From contig NZ_BAGZ01000003.1 of the NCBI RefSeq assembly GCF_000298175.1, forward strand, positions 124,001 through 188,000: a DNA stretch of 64,000 nucleotides. Direction: 5' to 3'. The first letter of the stretch is position 1. Each line of letters opens with the position of its first letter. A program made the position numbers and the translations under genes. The notes under the pieces are model-generated. The model ran no database searches. It was not told the DNA's origin and saw only the letters and a program-made list of their open reading frames with translations. Below, in pieces: positions 26,097-34,418 of this stretch. Origin of the DNA: Austwickia chelonae NBRC 105200. Lineage in GTDB: Bacteria > Actinomycetota > Actinomycetes > Actinomycetales > Dermatophilaceae.

Positions 26097-26884
26097 CGGA
26101 CCACAGCACGGTCATCGACGTGCGGTCGGCATCCTTCGGGTACGCCGGCCGCACGATCGTCTCCGGTATCGACCTGACGGTGAACCGCGGCGAATCGCTG
26201 GCTCTCCTGGGCCCCAACGGCTGCGGGAAATCCACCCTCGTCCGAGGGCTCCTCGGCCTGAACGACCACCTCGGCGGCGACGTCCGTATCCTCGGCGACC
26301 CCCTCGCCGGGCTCCGCCGTCGCAGCCTCATCGGATATGTCCCCCAGCGACACACCCTGTCCACCTCCGTCGTCGCCACCGTCGGGGAGATCGTCGCCAT
26401 CGGACGGCTGCCCCACGCCGGTCTCCTCGGACGGCTCCGCCGCCGTGACACCGAGATCGTCGCCCACGCATTGGAAGTCGTCGGGCTCGGCGGAATGCAG
26501 AAAGCCGATGTCACCCACCTCTCCGGAGGACAACAACGGCGGGTCCTCGTCGCCCGGGCCATGGCCGCCGAACCAGAGATCCTGATCATGGACGAACCCA
26601 CCGCCGGCGTCGACGAATCGAACCAGGCCGTCCTGGCCCAGGCGATGAAGAGACTCACCGACGAAGGCGTCACCCTGTTGACCGTGACCCACGAGCTCGA
26701 CGCCCTGGCCGACGCCGTCACCCGCGTCGTCACCATGCACGGCGGGCGCATCACCCACGACCTCCCGGCCGGAAGCGCACCTCCGACGACGACCGCCGGC
26801 GGCCACCACCACCTGACACCCCACGACCCACCCGGCCCCGGCTGGACGCCCCTGGGTGTCCGGGAGGAAACACACCGTGCTTGA
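26093..26884 (+). CDS. znuC: Zinc ABC transporter ATP-binding protein
   Basis: The 263-residue ATPase has Walker A LGPNGCGKSTLV, Q-loop GYVPQRHTL, signature LSGGQQRRVLVARAM, Walker B EILIMDEPTAGVD and H-loop TVTHELD. The C-terminus contains GGHHHLTPHD, a small His cluster in keeping with the operon's metal role. GTG at 26093 overlaps the znuA stop. It energises import of zinc with ZnuB. Confidence 0.93.
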   Translation: MTDHSTVIDVRSASFGYAGRTIVSGIDLTVNRGESLALLGPNGCGKSTLVRGLLGLNDHLGGDVRILGDPLAGLRRRSLIGYVPQRHTLSTSVVATVGEIVAIGRLPHAGLLGRLRRRDTEIVAHALEVVGLGGMQKADVTHLSGGQQRRVLVARAMAAEPEILIMDEPTAGVDESNQAVLAQAMKRLTDEGVTLLTVTHELDALADAVTRVVTMHGGRITHDLPAGSAPPTTTAGGHHHLTPHDPPGPGWTPLGVREETHRA

Positions 26885-27878
26885 TCTCCTCCGCTACGAC
26901 TTCATGCAACAGGCGTTGATCGCCGCCCTCCTTGTCGGCACCACCGCGCCCATGGTCGGGGTCTTCCTCGTCCAACGCCGGCTCTCCCTCATCGGCGACG
27001 GCATGGGACATGTCGCTCTCGCCGGGGTCGCCGTCGGCGCCCTCACCGGGACCCAGCCCGTGCTGACCGCCCTCGTCCTGGTGATCATCTGCGCCATCGT
27101 CGTCGAATTCATCCGGGTACGCGGAAACACCAGCGGTGACGTCGCCCTGGCCATCATGTTCTACGGCGGTATCGCGCTGGGCGTCGTCCTCATGGCCAAA
27201 GCACCCTCCGGCGGGACGAGCCTGAACGCTTATCTCTTCGGCGCGATCACCACCACCAGCTCCGGTGACCTGTGGACCTTCGCCGTCCTGGCCGCCGTGG
27301 TCGTCACCCTCACCTGGCTGTTGCGCCCCTATTTCTTCGCCGTCGCCAACGACGAGGAGTACAGCCGGGCCGCCGGTCTGCCCGTCATGGCGTTGAACAT
27401 CACCCTGGCGATCCTCACCGCGGTCACCGTCGTGCTCTCCATGCGCATCGTCGGCCTGCTGCTGATCAGCGCCCTGATGATCGTGCCCAATGCGACCGGT
27501 CAGCTTCTCGCCCGCAGCTTCCGTTCCGGGGTGGCCATCGCCGTCCTGATCGGTGTGCTCTGCTCCGTCGGCGGGGTCGTCGGTTCCTTCTACCTCGACA
27601 CCCCTTCGGGGGGAACCATCGTGGTACTCACCGTGATCGTCTACGCCGTCGTCGCCATCGTGTCGGCACTCCTCGCCCGGATCCGGGCGCGTCTGCACGA
27701 CACACACCATGTCGGAGCCCACGAGCACGATCACGGGCCCGGATGCGGGCATCCGGCGGTCCCCCACGGCGACCACGTCGACTATCTCCACGACGGGCAC
27801 CTCCACGCCCCGCACGGTGACCACTACGACGAGCACCACTCCGAGGGGCATCCCAGCCCGCCGGGAAAGAGCCGATGA
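26877..27878 (+). CDS. znuB: Zinc ABC transporter permease
   Basis: This 333-residue permease of the metal ABC-3 family has about eight hydrophobic segments. Typical blocks are MQQALIAALLVGTTAPMVGVFLV, SLIGDGMGHVALAGVAVG and RIVGLLLISALMIVPNATGQLL. The final 60 residues form a cytoplasmic tail extremely rich in His, Asp and Gly. GTG 26877 is chosen because GGGAGGAAA lies upstream; it overlaps the znuC end by eight bases. The tail may act as a zinc buffer. Confidence 0.93.
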   Translation: MLDLLRYDFMQQALIAALLVGTTAPMVGVFLVQRRLSLIGDGMGHVALAGVAVGALTGTQPVLTALVLVIICAIVVEFIRVRGNTSGDVALAIMFYGGIALGVVLMAKAPSGGTSLNAYLFGAITTTSSGDLWTFAVLAAVVVTLTWLLRPYFFAVANDEEYSRAAGLPVMALNITLAILTAVTVVLSMRIVGLLLISALMIVPNATGQLLARSFRSGVAIAVLIGVLCSVGGVVGSFYLDTPSGGTIVVLTVIVYAVVAIVSALLARIRARLHDTHHVGAHEHDHGPGCGHPAVPHGDHVDYLHDGHLHAPHGDHYDEHHSEGHPSPPGKSR

Positions 27879-27965
27879 TCCTCCACCTGAGCTGGACGAA
27901 CGCTGGATGTGGGCCGACTCACGGTAAAGTCGATCGTCATAGCTTCGGCAGAGGGGAGTCCGTTG

Positions 27966-28364
27966 ATGGTCGAGGGTGAACGCCGCGCCACCCGTCAAAG
28001 GCGCGCCGTCGAGGAGGCCCTGCGCAATACCGACGACTTCCTGTCGGCGCAGGCCCTGCACGCACGCCTGCGCGAAGGAGGCGACACCATCGGCCTGGCC
28101 ACCGTCTACCGGTCCCTGGCCGGGCTGGTGCAGGACGGCCGGGCCGACATGATCCGCCGCCATGACGGCGAAGCCATCTACCGGTTGTGCTCCACCACCG
28201 AACATCACCATCACCTGGTCTGCCAGGACTGCGGGAAGACCGTCGAGATCGAGGTCCCCCAGGACGAGGAATGGACCCGCGAGGTCGCCCGCCGGCACGG
28301 TTTCTCAGACATCTGGCACACCTTGGAGATCTTCGGCACCTGCGGCGAGTGCGCGAAGTCCTGA
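27966..28364 (+). CDS. zur: Fur family transcriptional regulator, probable Zur
   Basis: The 132-residue repressor has the Fur winged-helix (FLSAQALHARLREGGDTIGLATVYRSLAGLV). It also has the metal-binding dimer domain with HHHHLVCQDCGKTVEIE and the second cysteine pair CGEC near the end, forming the structural zinc site. Position at the end of znuACB identifies it as the likely zinc sensor. ATG 27966 has GAGGGGAG upstream; a frame from 27909 adds unconserved residues. Zur-like boxes occur at znuA and at the CobW gene in this window, but none was seen directly upstream of zur. Confidence 0.92.
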   Translation: MVEGERRATRQRRAVEEALRNTDDFLSAQALHARLREGGDTIGLATVYRSLAGLVQDGRADMIRRHDGEAIYRLCSTTEHHHHLVCQDCGKTVEIEVPQDEEWTREVARRHGFSDIWHTLEIFGTCGECAKS

Positions 28365-28397
28365 TCTCGGCCCTGCCCCGAGAACGGGCCGGGCCGT

Positions 28398-28712
28398 TCA
28401 GGAAACCAGTTTCAGTCCGATGATCCCGGCCATGATGAGACCGATGCACACCAGGCGGGCCACGGTGGCGGGCTCACCGAGCACCGCCACACCGTAGAGC
28501 ACCGTCGTCGTCGCGCCGACGCCCACCCAGACGGCATATCCGGTGCCCACCGGAATCGACCGTAACGCCCAGGACAGACCGCCCAGGGAGATCAGGCTCC
28601 CGACGACGAAAGCCGCCAAGGGCAAGGGTCTGCGCCACCAGTCCGGCTGGGCGAGAGCGCTGGCCCACATGGTCTCGAACATGCCGGCGACGACGAGGAC
28701 GATCCAGTTCAT
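28398..28712 (-). CDS. sugE: SMR family guanidinium exporter (Gdx/SugE)
   Basis: This 104-residue four-helix membrane protein is of the small multidrug resistance family. It opens MNWIVLVVAGMFETMWASAL with the essential membrane Glu at residue 13. PVGTGYAVWVGVGA, LGEPATVARL and GIIGLKLVS follow, closely resembling SugE/Gdx rather than EmrE. Gdx proteins export guanidinium in exchange for protons. ATG 28712 is chosen over 28781 because the intervening sequence is a guanidine-III riboswitch, which independently supports the function. Confidence 0.93.
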   Translation of the reverse strand: MNWIVLVVAGMFETMWASALAQPDWWRRPLPLAAFVVGSLISLGGLSWALRSIPVGTGYAVWVGVGATTTVLYGVAVLGEPATVARLVCIGLIMAGIIGLKLVS

Positions 28713-28727
28713 GACAGGCTCCGACGC

Positions 28728-28769
28728 CTCGCCGTCGTCATGTCCGGGTACGGCGGGCCTCTCGTCCGG
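28728..28769 (-). ncRNA. Guanidine-III riboswitch (mini-ykkC class III)
   Basis: Read on the minus strand, the element begins CCGGACGAG. GCCGTACCCGG follows after six bases, then CATGAC and ACGGCG. These are the conserved blocks of guanidine-III aptamers in the right order. CGCCGT pairs with ACGGCG to form the helix, and the two CCGG-containing segments flank the pseudoknot. It ends about 15 bases before the sugE ATG, close to the GGAG ribosome binding site. This fits the known mechanism of translation control by guanidine. The match was read by eye. Confidence 0.88.
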
Positions 28770-28799
28770 GGACACCTCCACCGTCGAAGGGCCACTTTC

Positions 28800-28805
28800 A
28801 GGCTA
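28800..28805 (-). promoter_or_regulatory. Probable -10 element for the riboswitch-sugE transcript
   Basis: TAGCCT lies about 30 bases upstream of the riboswitch, predicting a leader RNA of about 80 bases. Confidence 0.4.
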
Positions 28806-28822
28806 ACAAGACCCGGCGCCGG

Positions 28823-29482
28823 TCACCGTCGTCGAGCGACCAGATACCCCTGCGGTTGATATTCGTCCGGTTCCGCAGGCCGTTCGGCACGGAAGACCAC
28901 CTCGAAACCCGCCTCCTCGGCAAACCGCTGCATCTGCGCCGGATCAAGCCAGTACACGTCGAAGGCGACCCCGAGGGAGATCCCACCCCGGTGCGTCGAA
29001 CCGTCGCCGACCTTGTAGGCCGCAGCGAGATATCCGCCCGGCCGCACCACCCTGGCCAACTCGGCGAAAGCCGCCGCGCGTTCTTCCGGCGGCAGAAAGA
29101 TCAACGAGTACCAGCAGACCGCACCGGACAAGGAGGCGTCCTCGAAGGGCAGCGCCCTCAGGTCACCGACCTCGAAGGTGAAACCCGGGTGTTCACGCCG
29201 AGCCACCCGAACCATCTCCGGCGACAGGTCGAGGCCCCGCGGCGACAACCCCAGAGTCGTCAGGAAAGGAGCCAACCTTCCGGTGCCACAGCCGATGTCA
29301 CCGACCAGCATTTCCCCTGCCGTGGAATCGGACGCTCCACGCACCAGCTCGCCGAACAGCCCGAGAACCGCCCGGTCGGCCGGGACCTGCGCCAGATGAC
29401 CGGCCAACCGCTCGGCGTAGACCTCAGCAAGCCGGTCATGGGCCTGTCGTAACTCATGGGTCCTCTCGTCCATGACCGACAT
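28823..29482 (-). CDS. Class I SAM-dependent methyltransferase
   Basis: The product is a methyltransferase of about 219 residues. Motif I is LVGDIGCGTGRLAPFL, motif II GLDLSPEMVRVAR, and later motifs are ALPFEDASLSGAVCWYSL and ELARVVRPGGYLAAAY. The start is uncertain: ATGs at 29482 and 29473 are both possible and no clear Shine-Dalgarno is present. It lies 47 bases after the EamA transporter gene on the same strand and may be co-transcribed with it. The substrate is unknown. Confidence 0.84.
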   Translation of the reverse strand: MSVMDERTHELRQAHDRLAEVYAERLAGHLAQVPADRAVLGLFGELVRGASDSTAGEMLVGDIGCGTGRLAPFLTTLGLSPRGLDLSPEMVRVARREHPGFTFEVGDLRALPFEDASLSGAVCWYSLIFLPPEERAAAFAELARVVRPGGYLAAAYKVGDGSTHRGGISLGVAFDVYWLDPAQMQRFAEEAGFEVVFRAERPAEPDEYQPQGYLVARRR

Positions 29483-29529
29483 GCTGCCCGACGGGACCGA
29501 CAACCCCACTCCCGCGGAGAGCGTCCCGC

Positions 29530-30372
29530 TCAGATCACCGCGATCAGCACGACACCGGTCAGCGCCGCGACCACCCCGACCACCTGCACCGGGCGCATCC
29601 GTTCATGCAGGAAGACCGCGGCCAAGGCCACCGTCACCACCGGGTACAAGGAGGCCAGGACCGTGGCGACGGACACCATGCCCAAGGTCGTCGAGATCCC
29701 CAGCAACAGGTTCGCGCCCACGTCCGTGACACCGACCAGAGCCAGGACGGGCAGCTCGGCTGCTCTCACCCCGCCCACGCTGCGGGTGACCATCGCGGCG
29801 ATCACGAAACCGGTGACACTCGTCGAACGCATCCCGAACATCGTCGCGAGAGCCGACACCTGCGAGCCCCGGGCGATGGCGTACAGCGTGACCCCGAAGC
29901 ACACCGCGGCGATCACGGCCAACCACACCGCCCGAGCCTTCACCCGTGGTTCGCCGCGCAACTCCGGCCCCGACGCCAGGACCGCCCCGACCAGGGCCAA
30001 CACGATCCCGGAGACCTTCATCACGCCCGGCCGCTCACCGCCCAGGAAAGCGATGGCCACCGGCAGGATCGCCCCGGTGGCACTGATCGGCGAGACCACA
30101 CTGACCGTCCCGCTGGCCAACGCCGAGTAGAAGAAGACCAGCCCCAGGGCGCCGGCCGCCCCGGCACCGACGGACCATGGCACCCACGACCAGTCGTCGG
30201 GCAGACCGGTCACCGCGACGACCACGACCAGAAGCACCAGGGAACAGGCCTGGGACACCCCGACCACGGCGGCGGCCGGCCGACGACGGGAGAGCATTCC
30301 TCCTAAGAAATCCGACCCGCCGTAGGCGAGAGAAGCAGAAAGGGCGACAAAGGGGCCGAGCAGCGCGTTCAT
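29530..30372 (-). CDS. EamA/DMT family transporter
   Basis: This 280-residue inner-membrane protein has ten hydrophobic segments arranged as two EamA repeats. The first contains AYGGSDFLGGMLSRR and the second contains FGVTLYAIARGSQV, with EamA-like ends SLYPVVTVALAAVFLHERM and GVVAALTGVVLIAV. Such proteins export metabolites or amino acids; the substrate is unknown. The ATG at 30370-30372 follows a TAACCT at 30382-30387, so the leader is very short. Confidence 0.87.
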   Translation of the reverse strand: MNALLGPFVALSASLAYGGSDFLGGMLSRRRPAAAVVGVSQACSLVLLVVVVAVTGLPDDWSWVPWSVGAGAAGALGLVFFYSALASGTVSVVSPISATGAILPVAIAFLGGERPGVMKVSGIVLALVGAVLASGPELRGEPRVKARAVWLAVIAAVCFGVTLYAIARGSQVSALATMFGMRSTSVTGFVIAAMVTRSVGGVRAAELPVLALVGVTDVGANLLLGISTTLGMVSVATVLASLYPVVTVALAAVFLHERMRPVQVVGVVAALTGVVLIAVI

Positions 30373-30510
30373 ATCCAGCCCAGGTTAGGTTGGCGCCGAC
30401 GTACACGTCGAATACTCGGCACCGACCGCCCGATGCTGCTCGTGGAAAGCGACCCGACGCCACCGAGAAGGAAGCCCCGGACCGGGTTCGCGCGCTTTCA
30501 CCGGTGAGAC

Positions 30511-30555
30511 ATCCCGAGGGGTCGGCATCCGGAAAAGATGCCGACCCCTCGGGAT
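30511..30555 (-). terminator. Strong hairpin terminator after clpC
   Basis: A perfect 19-base stem (30511-30529 with 30537-30555) encloses the seven-base loop CGGAAAA. It lies 33 bases past the clpC stop and is among the strongest inverted repeats in the window. It lacks a long T-tract but should end clpC transcription before the EamA gene. Confidence 0.75.
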
Positions 30556-30587
30556 CTGCTCTGCGCTACTCGACGCCCGCCCGTAGG

Positions 30588-33200
30588 TCAGCCGATCGCG
30601 CCGCCCAAAGGCGCCGCAGGCGGCTCAGGAGCTTCACCGGACGCGGAACCACCGGAGAAACCACCCAGGTGCTCCGGGCCGGCTTCACGTGCGCTACCCG
30701 GCGCGTGATCGGGAACCGGCAGCGGATCCAGGTCCTTCTTCGCCCCGACGAAGGTGAACTTCGCGTCCTTGCCCTCACCCTCGACGTCCACGGACACCAG
30801 TTCGCCGGCGCCGATCTCGCCGTAGAGGATCTTCTCCGAGAGCACGTCCTCGATGTCACGCTGGATGGCCCGACGCAACGGCCGCGCGCCCAACACCGGG
30901 TCGTAACCCTTCTTCGCGAGCAGCTTCTTGGCTGCCGGAGAGAGCTCGATCCCCATGTCCTTGTCGCGCAGACGCTCGTCGAGCCGCGCGATCATCAGGT
31001 CGACGATCTGGACGATCTCGTCCTCGGTGAGCTGCGGGAAGACGACGATGTCGTCGACCCGGTTGAGGAACTCCGGCCGGAAGTGCTGCTTCAGCTCGTC
31101 CTGGACCTTGTTCTTCATCCGCTCGTAGTTGCTGGCGCCGGCAGAGGAGTCCGGAGCGAAGCCCAACGAGACCGCCTTGGAGATGTCCCGGGTGCCGAGG
31201 TTCGTCGTCATCAGGATGACGGTGTTCTTGAAGTCGACGACACGGCCCTGGGAGTCGGTCAGGCGGCCGTCCTCCAGGATCTGCAGCAGGCTGTTGAAGA
31301 TGTCCGCGTGGGCCTTCTCCACCTCGTCGAAGAGCACCACCGAGAACGGCTTGCGCCGCACCTTCTCGGTGAGCTGGCCGCCCTCCTCGTAACCGACGTA
31401 GCCGGGGGGCGAGCCGAACAGCCTCGAGACGGTGTGCTTCTCGGCGAACTCGGACATGTCGAGCGTGATCAGGCTGTCCTCGTCGCCGAAGAGGAACTCG
31501 GCGAGCGCCTTGGCCAGCTCGGTCTTACCGACACCGGTGGGGCCGGCGAAGATGAACGAGCCGCCGGGGCGACGCGGGTCCTTCAGGCCGGCGCGGGTAC
31601 GCCGGATCGACTGCGACAGTGCCTTGATGGCGTCGTCCATGCCGACGATGCGTTTGTGGAGCTCTGCTTCCATGTTGAGGAGCCGGGTGGACTCCTCCTC
31701 GGTGAGCTTGAAGACCGGGATGCCGGTGGAGGCGGCGAGGACCTCGGCGATCAGTTCCTCGTCGACCTCGGCGACGACGTCCATGTCGCCGGACTTCCAT
31801 TCCTTCTCGCGCTTGGCCTTGGCGTCGATGAGTTGTTTCTCGTCGTCGCGCAGCTTGGCGGCCTTCTCGAAGTCCTGCCCGTCGATCGCGGCTTCCTTCT
31901 CGCGGCGGACGTGGGCGATCTTCTCGTCGAACTCGCGCAGGTCCGGCGGTGCGGTCATCCGGCGGATGCGCAGCCGGGCTCCGGCTTCGTCGATGAGGTC
32001 GATGGCCTTGTCGGGCAGGTACCGGTCGTTGATGTACCGGTCGGCCAGGTTCGCCGCGGCGATCAGCGCGGAGTCGGTGATGGAGACCCGGTGGTGGGCC
32101 TCGTACCGGTCGCGCAGACCTTTGAGGATCTCGATGGTGTGCGGCAGCGTCGGCTCGGCGACCTGGATCGGCTGGAAGCGGCGCTCCAGGGCCGGGTCCT
32201 TCTCGATGTGCTTCCGGTACTCGTCGAGGGTGGTCGCCCCGATGGTCTGCAGTTCGCCGCGGGCCAGCATCGGTTTGAGGATGCTCGCCGCGTCGATGGC
32301 GCCCTCGGCGGCACCGGCTCCGACGAGGGTGTGGATCTCGTCGATGAACAGGATGATGTCGCCGCGGGTGCGGATCTCCTTGAGGACCTTCTTCAGTCGC
32401 TCTTCGAAGTCACCGCGGTACCGGGAGCCGGCGACGAGTGCGCCGAGGTCCAGGGTGTAGATGTGCTTGTCCTTGAGCGTCTCGGGAACTTCACCCTTGA
32501 CGATGTCCTGGGCGAGGCCTTCGACGACGGCGGTCTTACCGACGCCGGGCTCGCCGATCAGGATCGGGTTGTTCTTGGTGCGCCGGGAGAGCACCTGCAT
32601 GACCCGTTCGATCTCTTTGCTCCGCCCGATGACCGGGTCGAGTTTGCCCTCGCGGGCGGCCTGGGTCAGGTTGCGGCCGAACTGGTCGAGGACGAGGCTG
32701 CCCGCGGGGGTGCCCTCCTGCGTCGACTGCCCGCCGACGCCTGCCGCTGCGGTCTCCTTGCCCTGGTAGCCGGAGAGCAGCTGGATGACGGTCTGGCGCA
32801 CCCGGGACAGGTCGGCGCCGAGTTTGACCAGCACCTGGGCGGCGACGCCCTCGCCTTCCCTGATGAGGCCGAGCAGGATGTGCTCGGTGCCGATGTAGTT
32901 GTGGCCCAGCTGGAGCGCTTCGCGCAGGCTCAGCTCGAGGACCTTCTTCGCCCGCGGGGTGAACGGGATGTGCCCGCTCGGTGCCTGGGTGCCGGTGCCG
33001 ATGATCTCCTGCACCTGCTCACGGACGGCGTCCAGCGAGATGCCGAGGCTCTCCAGTGCTTTCGCTGCGACGCCTTCACCCTCGTGGATGAGGCCGAGCA
33101 GGATGTGCTCGGTGCCGATGTAGTTGTGGTTGAGCATGCGCGCTTCTTCCTGCGCAAGCACGACCACCCGACGCGCCCGGTCGGTGAACCGTTCGAACAT
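30588..33200 (-). CDS. clpC: ATP-dependent Clp protease ATP-binding subunit ClpC
   Basis: ClpC unfolds proteins for the ClpP protease. The 870-residue product has a double Clp N-domain (two [15 protein letters not shown]-like repeats within residues 1-145). The first AAA+ module has [14 protein letters not shown] and [12 protein letters not shown]-containing middle domain ([14 protein letters not shown]) follows, and the second AAA+ module has [14 protein letters not shown] and [12 protein letters not shown]. The [18 protein letters not shown] block carries the ClpP-system signature. The C-terminal 50 residues are Gly/Pro/Ala-rich. The ATG at 33198-33200 has GCGAGGAGCGG upstream. lsr2, a common neighbour in actinobacteria, lies 18 kb away here. 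Confidence 0.97.
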   Translation of the reverse strand: MFERFTDRARRVVVLAQEEARMLNHNYIGTEHILLGLIHEGEGVAAKALESLGISLDAVREQVQEIIGTGTQAPSGHIPFTPRAKKVLELSLREALQLGHNYIGTEHILLGLIREGEGVAAQVLVKLGADLSRVRQTVIQLLSGYQGKETAAAGVGGQSTQEGTPAGSLVLDQFGRNLTQAAREGKLDPVIGRSKEIERVMQVLSRRTKNNPILIGEPGVGKTAVVEGLAQDIVKGEVPETLKDKHIYTLDLGALVAGSRYRGDFEERLKKVLKEIRTRGDIILFIDEIHTLVGAGAAEGAIDAASILKPMLARGELQTIGATTLDEYRKHIEKDPALERRFQPIQVAEPTLPHTIEILKGLRDRYEAHHRVSITDSALIAAANLADRYINDRYLPDKAIDLIDEAGARLRIRRMTAPPDLREFDEKIAHVRREKEAAIDGQDFEKAAKLRDDEKQLIDAKAKREKEWKSGDMDVVAEVDEELIAEVLAASTGIPVFKLTEEESTRLLNMEAELHKRIVGMDDAIKALSQSIRRTRAGLKDPRRPGGSFIFAGPTGVGKTELAKALAEFLFGDEDSLITLDMSEFAEKHTVSRLFGSPPGYVGYEEGGQLTEKVRRKPFSVVLFDEVEKAHADIFNSLLQILEDGRLTDSQGRVVDFKNTVILMTTNLGTRDISKAVSLGFAPDSSAGASNYERMKNKVQDELKQHFRPEFLNRVDDIVVFPQLTEDEIVQIVDLMIARLDERLRDKDMGIELSPAAKKLLAKKGYDPVLGARPLRRAIQRDIEDVLSEKILYGEIGAGELVSVDVEGEGKDAKFTFVGAKKDLDPLPVPDHAPGSAREAGPEHLGGFSGGSASGEAPEPPAAPLGGAIG

Positions 33201-33217
33201 GTAACCCGCTCCTCGCT

Positions 33218-33233
33218 ATCGAGATACCTCGAT
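33218..33233. repeat. Inverted repeat in the clpC promoter/leader
   Basis: ATCGAG and CTCGAT are separated by four bases, extended by one imperfect pair, just upstream of the clpC Shine-Dalgarno. TAGCAT (33232-33237, minus strand) could be the -10. It may be an operator, but it does not match the CGC-N5-GCG ClgR pattern. Confidence 0.3.
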
Positions 33234-33452
33234 GCTATCGGTGGTCTTGCCTGGACTGCCTGCTCCCGTCGGATGCAACCGGGCTCACCGGAGGGTCCGG
33301 GCAGTCTCTTCTCCTGTTTCCACGAACGCCCTGACCGGCTTCGTGATTCCGTTTCCTCCGGATGAATCCGGCCGGAAGGGCGATGTTCGCTCTGGGCGTA
33401 TCCCCGGCCCGGCCGACGATCCGGGAACCGATGGGCACCACCTCCTGGCAGC

Positions 33453-34343
33453 ATGGGGGACGTGAGCACCCCCACGCCGACCGCAGTCTTCCCTCCCATC
33501 GTCGACATCTCCTGGCTCTCAAGCCATCTGGGCGACGACGATCTCGTTCTCCTCGATGCGTCCATCCGGCCGAACGACCCCAGGGGCCAACGTATCCCCG
33601 GTGCCCGACGGTTCGATCTCGAAAACGACTTCTCCGCCGCCGACAGCGTTCTCCCGCATTCCATGCCCGACCCGGAGGCCTTCGCCGAGCAGGCCCGCCG
33701 ATTGGGCATCGGCACGGAGAGCACCGTGATCGTCTACGACGTCCACGAGCTCTACTCGGCCGCCCGGGCCTGGTGGATGTTCCACGCCATGGGACACACC
33801 CGGGTGGCAGTACTCGACGGGGGGATGAACGCCTGGATCGCCGCCGGTCACGACCTCGAACCGATCCCAGACGAGCAGGACGTCCCCGAGGGGAACTTCA
33901 CCGCCCGTCCCCGTCCGGGCGCGGTCGTCGACGCCGACACCGTGGCCGTGCTCCTCCACGACCCGGCCTGCGCGGTCGTCGACGCCCGCAGCCACGGCAG
34001 ATTCACCGGAACCGACCCCGAGCCCCGCCCAGGTCTGCGTTCCGGTCACATGCCCGGCGCCACCAACCTGCCCTACCTGACCGTCCAGGAGGACGGACGG
34101 CTCCGGCCCGCCGACGAGCTGCGCACCTTGATCGACGAGGCCACCGAAGGACACCCCAATGTGGCCTTCAGCTGCGGGTCGGGAGTGACGGCCTGTGTCA
34201 CCGCCCTGGCCGCCTGCGTCGCCGGATACGACCCGGAACTGTTGTCCGTCTACGACGGCAGCTGGACCGAATGGGGCGACCCGAATCACGGACGGCCGGT
34301 CGTCACCGGACCGGAGAAAGGCGAGGCGGCACCGCTGGAGTGA
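33453..34343 (+). CDS. sseA: 3-mercaptopyruvate sulfurtransferase (rhodanese family)
   Basis: This 296-residue double-rhodanese enzyme carries the active-site loop SCGSGVTAC. CGSGVT is typical of mercaptopyruvate sulfurtransferase rather than thiosulfate rhodanese (CRKGVT). The inactive N-terminal domain contains FDLENDFSA, LPHSMPDPEAF and VLDGGMNAWIAAGHD, and the C-terminal domain has VDARSHGRFTG and GHMPGATNLPY. GTG at 33462 is an alternative start, because CAGCAT precedes it by seven bases in the leaderless pattern; the ATG at 33453 lies inside that element. The gene is convergent with the PTS operon. Confidence 0.92.
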   Translation: MGDVSTPTPTAVFPPIVDISWLSSHLGDDDLVLLDASIRPNDPRGQRIPGARRFDLENDFSAADSVLPHSMPDPEAFAEQARRLGIGTESTVIVYDVHELYSAARAWWMFHAMGHTRVAVLDGGMNAWIAAGHDLEPIPDEQDVPEGNFTARPRPGAVVDADTVAVLLHDPACAVVDARSHGRFTGTDPEPRPGLRSGHMPGATNLPYLTVQEDGRLRPADELRTLIDEATEGHPNVAFSCGSGVTACVTALAACVAGYDPELLSVYDGSWTEWGDPNHGRPVVTGPEKGEAAPLE

Positions 34344-34354
34344 CACCGCCGGTG

Positions 34355-34402
34355 GAGCGGTGCGGGACACCGATACCTCGGCCCCTGGGCCCCGCACCGC
34401 TC
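34355..34402. terminator. Bidirectional terminator between sseA and ptsI
   Basis: GAGCGGTGCGGG (34355-34366) pairs perfectly with CCCGCACCGCTC (34391-34402); a smaller GGCCC/GGGCC stem sits in the loop. It lies in the 75-base gap between two convergent genes. Confidence 0.6.
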
Positions 34403-34418
34403 ACCGCCCGTACACGGA

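Noticed and set aside
26751-28298. 515-residue minus-strand frame rich in Asp and Gly
   Set aside because: Antisense to znuB and zur, reflecting the His-rich tail codons.
28373-28399. Small hairpins between zur and sugE (CTCGG/CCGAG and GAACGG/CCGTTC)
   Set aside because: Stems of five or six pairs without a T-tract; too weak to list as a terminator.
30177-33365. 1062-residue plus-strand frame
   Set aside because: Antisense shadow of clpC, an effect of GC-rich third positions.
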